From positions 32,423,014-32,487,013 of the forward strand of contig CP141144.1 of the NCBI GenBank assembly GCA_035235625.1: 64,000 bases of DNA, given 5' to 3'. Made by a program: the position numbers and the translations under genes. This stretch comes from Saururus chinensis. Lineage: Eukaryota > Streptophyta > Magnoliopsida > Piperales > Saururaceae. The notes under the pieces are model-generated. The model worked only from the letters and a program-made list of their open reading frames with translations, made no database searches and had not been told where the DNA came from. This document shows, piece by piece, positions 60,589 to 64,000 of this stretch. Each line of letters opens with the position of its first letter. The stretch's first letter is position 1.

Positions 60589-60928
60589 TGTTGTGCAAGT
60601 GTGCACTTGGTTACGTACTTACCTTTATTTCAGTACATTATTACTTTATTTTTGTTCCTTAGGCTAGTTTCCCTTATGTTAGTAGTTGACTGTAATTTGT
60701 ATTCTGTTATGAACTGTAATGGGTACACTAGTGTACCACGGGCGAGCCGGGCCCACTAGTGGCATGATTCCCAATGTGGGAGGGCACGACTCCCCATAAA
60801 GGGTCGTCTCCCTCCTTGGTTAGGCATGCTAATTGAATTCCAGTTATTTTCTCTCATTTCTTCCTACTTCTTTCCCTTTCTTTGCGTAGAACTCCTGTGT
60901 ACTGATTGTGCCCATGTCGGGCACAACA
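60589..60928 (+). repeat. 5' LTR of the right gypsy element (340 bp)
   Basis: Begins TGTTGTGC and ends GCACAACA, perfect inverted ends, immediately followed by a primer site. The 3' LTR is outside the window. Confidence 0.85.
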
Positions 60929-60929
60929 T

Positions 60930-60941
60930 TGGTATCGAAGC
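60930..60941 (+). other. Primer binding site of the right gypsy element
   Basis: TGGTATCGAAGC, two mismatches from the initiator-Met tRNA complement TGGTATCAGAGC, starting two bases after the LTR end. Confidence 0.75.
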
Positions 60942-60957
60942 TCTTATGATCCCCGAC

Positions 60958-62200
60958 CATGGCTCGAGGCAAACAAGCTACCACGGCCCTGGAAATTCAG
61001 CCCGAGAAGGAGGTTCTTGCCTCTGCGAACAGTCCAAAAACAGCGCCTGATTCTAGCGGCAAGCTTACAATGGCACAACTCATGGCGAAGATCAGGGCTT
61101 TGAGCATGGGCGTAGCCAAGGTCTATGCTTTGGGCTTGGCCGTTGCCCAACTTCAAGCATAGCGCACAACACCCCTTCTGTCCAAGCCGCCATCAGTATC
61201 CATGGAGAAGGGGGGTCCGTCCCAGGCTCCTAAACTTCTCCGCTCTGACTTACCGGCACCGGCAAACCGCGATATGCACTTTTCCCAAGATGCTCTGTGC
61301 TTCGGCACTATCGACCAGGCCATGGATGGGAGGCGCCAAGCCTGGGATTCAGGAGGCACATCAGGTATTCAGGAAAATGCCCCAATGGTGCCGCCTCCCT
61401 GAAACTTGTTCCAGGAGATGGAGGATGACTGGGAGGAGTACCCAGGGCCCCGTGGAGCACCCCGTGGTGGGGCGGAACCTCGTTTGGCCCGCCTACAGTT
61501 CCCACGTTATAATGGGGACGATGACCCATTTGAATGGTTGTACAAGGCGGAGAAGTTTTTTGCCTACCAGGGAACACATTCGGAGGCTGAAAGACTGCAC
61601 ATAGCGGCCTTCCACCTAGGCAGGATGCTTCGGTATGGTTTCAAAGCTTTGAGAAGGAGGTGCACTACCCCACTTGGACCGCCTTCTCCGACGAATTGTG
61701 CATCCAGTTCGGCCCAAATGAGTTCCAAGACTTCAACGAAATGCTCTCCTCTTTGCGATAGACATCCACCGTCCAAGCATACTATACGGAGTTCATGAAG
61801 GTGGCCAACCGCCTCCCTGACTGGCCGGTGGCAGCCTTGGTGGGCACATTCAAGAGAGGACTTAAACCAGAGATTTCTGAGGAGATGCGCCATTTTCCCT
61901 GTTCCAGCATGTGGGATGTCATGCGTCATGCACGCATTGAAGAAGAGAAACTGGCTAGATAGAGGTGTGGGGGCAGGCTAGGACCTTTTCCTCGGGCTGT
62001 TGTGATTGCCTCCCCTCTTGCCGCCCCAGCCAGCAGCTCAGTGGCTGGCTGCACTGGCCAACCATCCCCTCAGGCCGGCCCGATTGTCCGCCGTCTCACT
62101 CCGGCTCAAATGGAGGAACATCGTTTGAAAGGGCTTTGCTTTCGCTGCGATGAGAAGTTCATTCCAGGGCACCGTTGTTCCTTCAAGGCAGTCTCTTAGT
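60958..62200 (+). other. Gag region of the right gypsy element (fossil)
   Basis: Starts MARGKQATTALEIQPEKE. The gag core has LARLQFPRYNGDDDPFEWLY and KAEKFFAYQGT (about 61480-61575), and the zinc region LCFRCDEKFIPGHRC lies near 62140-62185. Confidence 0.85.
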
Positions 62201-62299
62201 GAAGGAGATCGATGAAGAGGCAGAGGTGGTGGACAGGCTTGACACTTCGTACCATGCTGACACACTGCCGGAGATTTCTGTGCATGCCTTTTTGGGGGC

Positions 62300-64000
62300 A
62301 TTCACTCCGCGCACAATGTGAGTACACGATTATCTCAAACGGTAGTAGGTGGCCATTCTGATTGACAGTGGGTCTACTCACAACTTCATTAACGACAAAG
62401 TCGCCTAGCGGCTAGGCTGCTTTGTGTCTGATTTGATGCCCTTTGACGTATTGATTGGCGATGGCAAGCACCTCCGGAGCTCCGTGGTCTATACCTAGGC
62501 AGTGCTCTCCATTCAGGGACACACCTTCGTGACAGACCTCTTTCGGCTTCCTACGAAGGGGGCAGATGTGGTGTTAGGGGTGCAGTGGCTCCAAGAGCTT
62601 GGGGACGTGCTATGGAACTTTAAGGACCTGGTGATGGATTTCGCAATTCATGGGCACCGGGTGCTCCTCCAAGGCTCTCAGCCATGCACTCTCCTTTCTG
62701 CTCAATCGACGGGGTCCTTATTCCAGCTTGCATCTCAGGGGCTACTCCTACAGCAGCGGGCATCGGTGGACATCATGCAAGATGAGTTGCCGCAGGATCT
62801 CCTTGACTTATTGGCAGAGTATGGTGCGGTGTTTGCCTAACCGCAGGGCCTTCCTCCGGTGCGGTTGCATGATCACTCTATCCCTATCCTTCCAGGTGCT
62901 TCTCCAGCCAATGTCCATCCATACCGCTATCCGTACATTCAGAAGGCTGAAATAGAATGTCTTGTGGCTGACATGCTTCATTCTGGTATCATTCGGCCGA
63001 GCACGAGCTCCTTCTCTTCCCCGGTGTTGCTGGTTCATAAGAAAGATGGTACTTGGCATTTCTGTGTTGATTACCGGGCTCTAAATGCTATCATAGTGAA
63101 GGACAAATATCCTATCCCGGTGGTGGAGGAGCTTCTTGATGAGCTAGCTGGCGCTACTGTCTTCAGCAAACTCGACCTCAGGTCGGGTTATCATCAGATA
63201 AGGGTGCAGCCCGCCGATGTGCAAAAGACCGTTTTCTGAACTCATAGGGCCACTTCAAGTTCCTTGTCATGCCGTTCGGCCTTACAAACGCCCCCTTTAC
63301 ATTTCAAAGCCTTATGAATGATCTCTTCCGGCCTTTCCTCCGCCGCTTCATCTTGGTTTTCTTCGATGATATCCTTGTCTACAGCAAGTCATGGGGAGAA
63401 CATTTGGAGCATCTCAAGTCTGTCTTTGCTATTCTGAAAGATAATTCCTTGTTTCTTAAATGTTCGAAGTGTTCGTTTGGCAGCCCATAGGTGGAACATT
63501 TGGGTCATATCATCTCTCGTGATGGTGTCGCTACTGACCCCTCTAAGGTGACCGCCATGCTGCCCTGGTCGTCCCCTGCTTGAGTCTGGGCGCTTTGGGG
63601 CTTTCTCAGCCTTACTGGCTACTATCGGCGATTCATTCCCCACTATGGCAAGATTGCTCGACCCCTTACTGAGATGCTGAGGAAGGGGGCCTTCATCTGG
63701 TCTAAGGCTGCCCAAGAGGCCTTTGACACACTGAAGAGGGCTATGGCGTCTGCCCCTATTCTTATCCTCCCTAACTTCAGCTAGCCCTTTGTGGTGGAGA
63801 CCGATGCGTCTGATACAGGCTTAGGGGTGGTGCTACTCCAGGAAGAGCGTCCCATTGCATACTTCAGTAAGGCTTTGTCTGCCATTCACTATCCTTGTCT
63901 GTATACGAGAAAGAGATGCTGGTCATCGTCCTCGCAGTCAACAAGTGGCGCCCTTATTTGCTGGGATGCCGGTTCTTGATTCGCACTGACCATCAGCCCC
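62300..64000 (+). other. Pol region of the right gypsy element (fossil, cut by window end)
   Basis: Protease LIDSGSTHNFIND (about 62358), RT with HKKDGTWHFCVDYRALNAI, KLDLRSGYHQIRV and FFDDILVYS (about 63361), and RNase H with VETDASDTGLGVVL and PIAYFSKAL (about 63792-63875). Integrase would lie beyond 64000. Confidence 0.88.

Larger units (their letters stand above)
60589..64000 (+). mobile_element. Ty3/gypsy element (chromovirus, Reina-like), runs off the window
   Basis: 5' LTR, primer site, gag and pol in gypsy order on the plus strand. The window ends in the RNase H region. It inserted into the intron of a KIN-12 unit, so it is younger than that block. It is broken in several places. The gag zinc region (GLCFRCDEKF, PGHRC) suggests a Reina-like chromovirus; the clade is inferred. 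Confidence 0.88.

Noticed and set aside
61125-61604. Frame of 159 codons overlapping gag of the right gypsy element
   Set aside because: Alternate frame; the gag motifs LARLQFPRYNG and FEWLYKAEKFF lie in another frame.
1-64000. tRNA and rRNA genes
   Set aside because: No cloverleaf A/B-box pattern or rRNA core was recognised by eye; a covariance-model scan would be needed to exclude short ones.

Overview
The window is nuclear DNA of a flowering plant. Host-gene relics with plant-type exon structure (a KIN-12 kinesin, an SKP1-like gene, CTP:phosphocholine cytidylyltransferase, UFL1, a CTR1-type Raf-like kinase and two receptor-type kinases) lie in AT-rich DNA packed with plant transposons: Ty3/gypsy, Ty1/copia, a Mutator-like element and Mutator-type MITEs. 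I cannot name the species. I found no intact ordinary host gene; the genes that look nearest to functional belong to a DNA transposon.

Layout. (1) 1-5132: tandem units of about 2.3 kb. Each carries, on the minus strand, the first two exons of a KIN-12 kinesin and, in most copies, the same MITE. (2) 5247-14590: an old, incomplete Ty3/gypsy element with a 3.1-kb LTR, into which a solo LTR of the same family inserted (9645-13007, 5-bp target duplication). (3) 14600-19400: fragments of two older copia elements. (4) 20499-42667: an SKP1-like gene (minus strand) cut in two by a 21.7-kb Mutator-like element (MULE, 20713-42425) with terminal inverted repeats of more than 2 kb and a 9-bp target duplication with one mismatch. 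(5) 43029-49798: a nearly whole copia element. (6) 49849-50935: the first two exons of a phosphocholine cytidylyltransferase gene. (7) 51000-55890: mostly featureless AT-rich DNA with two MITE copies and a gypsy RT fossil. (8) 55893-60588: a second block of KIN-12 units, broken at 60589 by a Ty3/gypsy element that runs out of the window.

The centrepiece is the MULE. Two genes read inward from its ends, as in maize MuDR: an Ulp1-type cysteine protease gene on the plus strand (23442-27057) and a FAR1-type MULE transposase on the minus strand (40079-37505). Between them lie captured pieces of at least four host genes, with introns and splice sites kept, so capture was from DNA. Both inverted repeats contain an array of a perfect 20-bp palindrome, and a third array with a one-base variant sits near the middle of the element. 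The combination of autonomous-type genes, several captured host genes and three palindrome arrays inside a host gene is the best candidate here for something not yet described.

All calls come from reading the sequence. No database search was run; ages and percentages are hand estimates.
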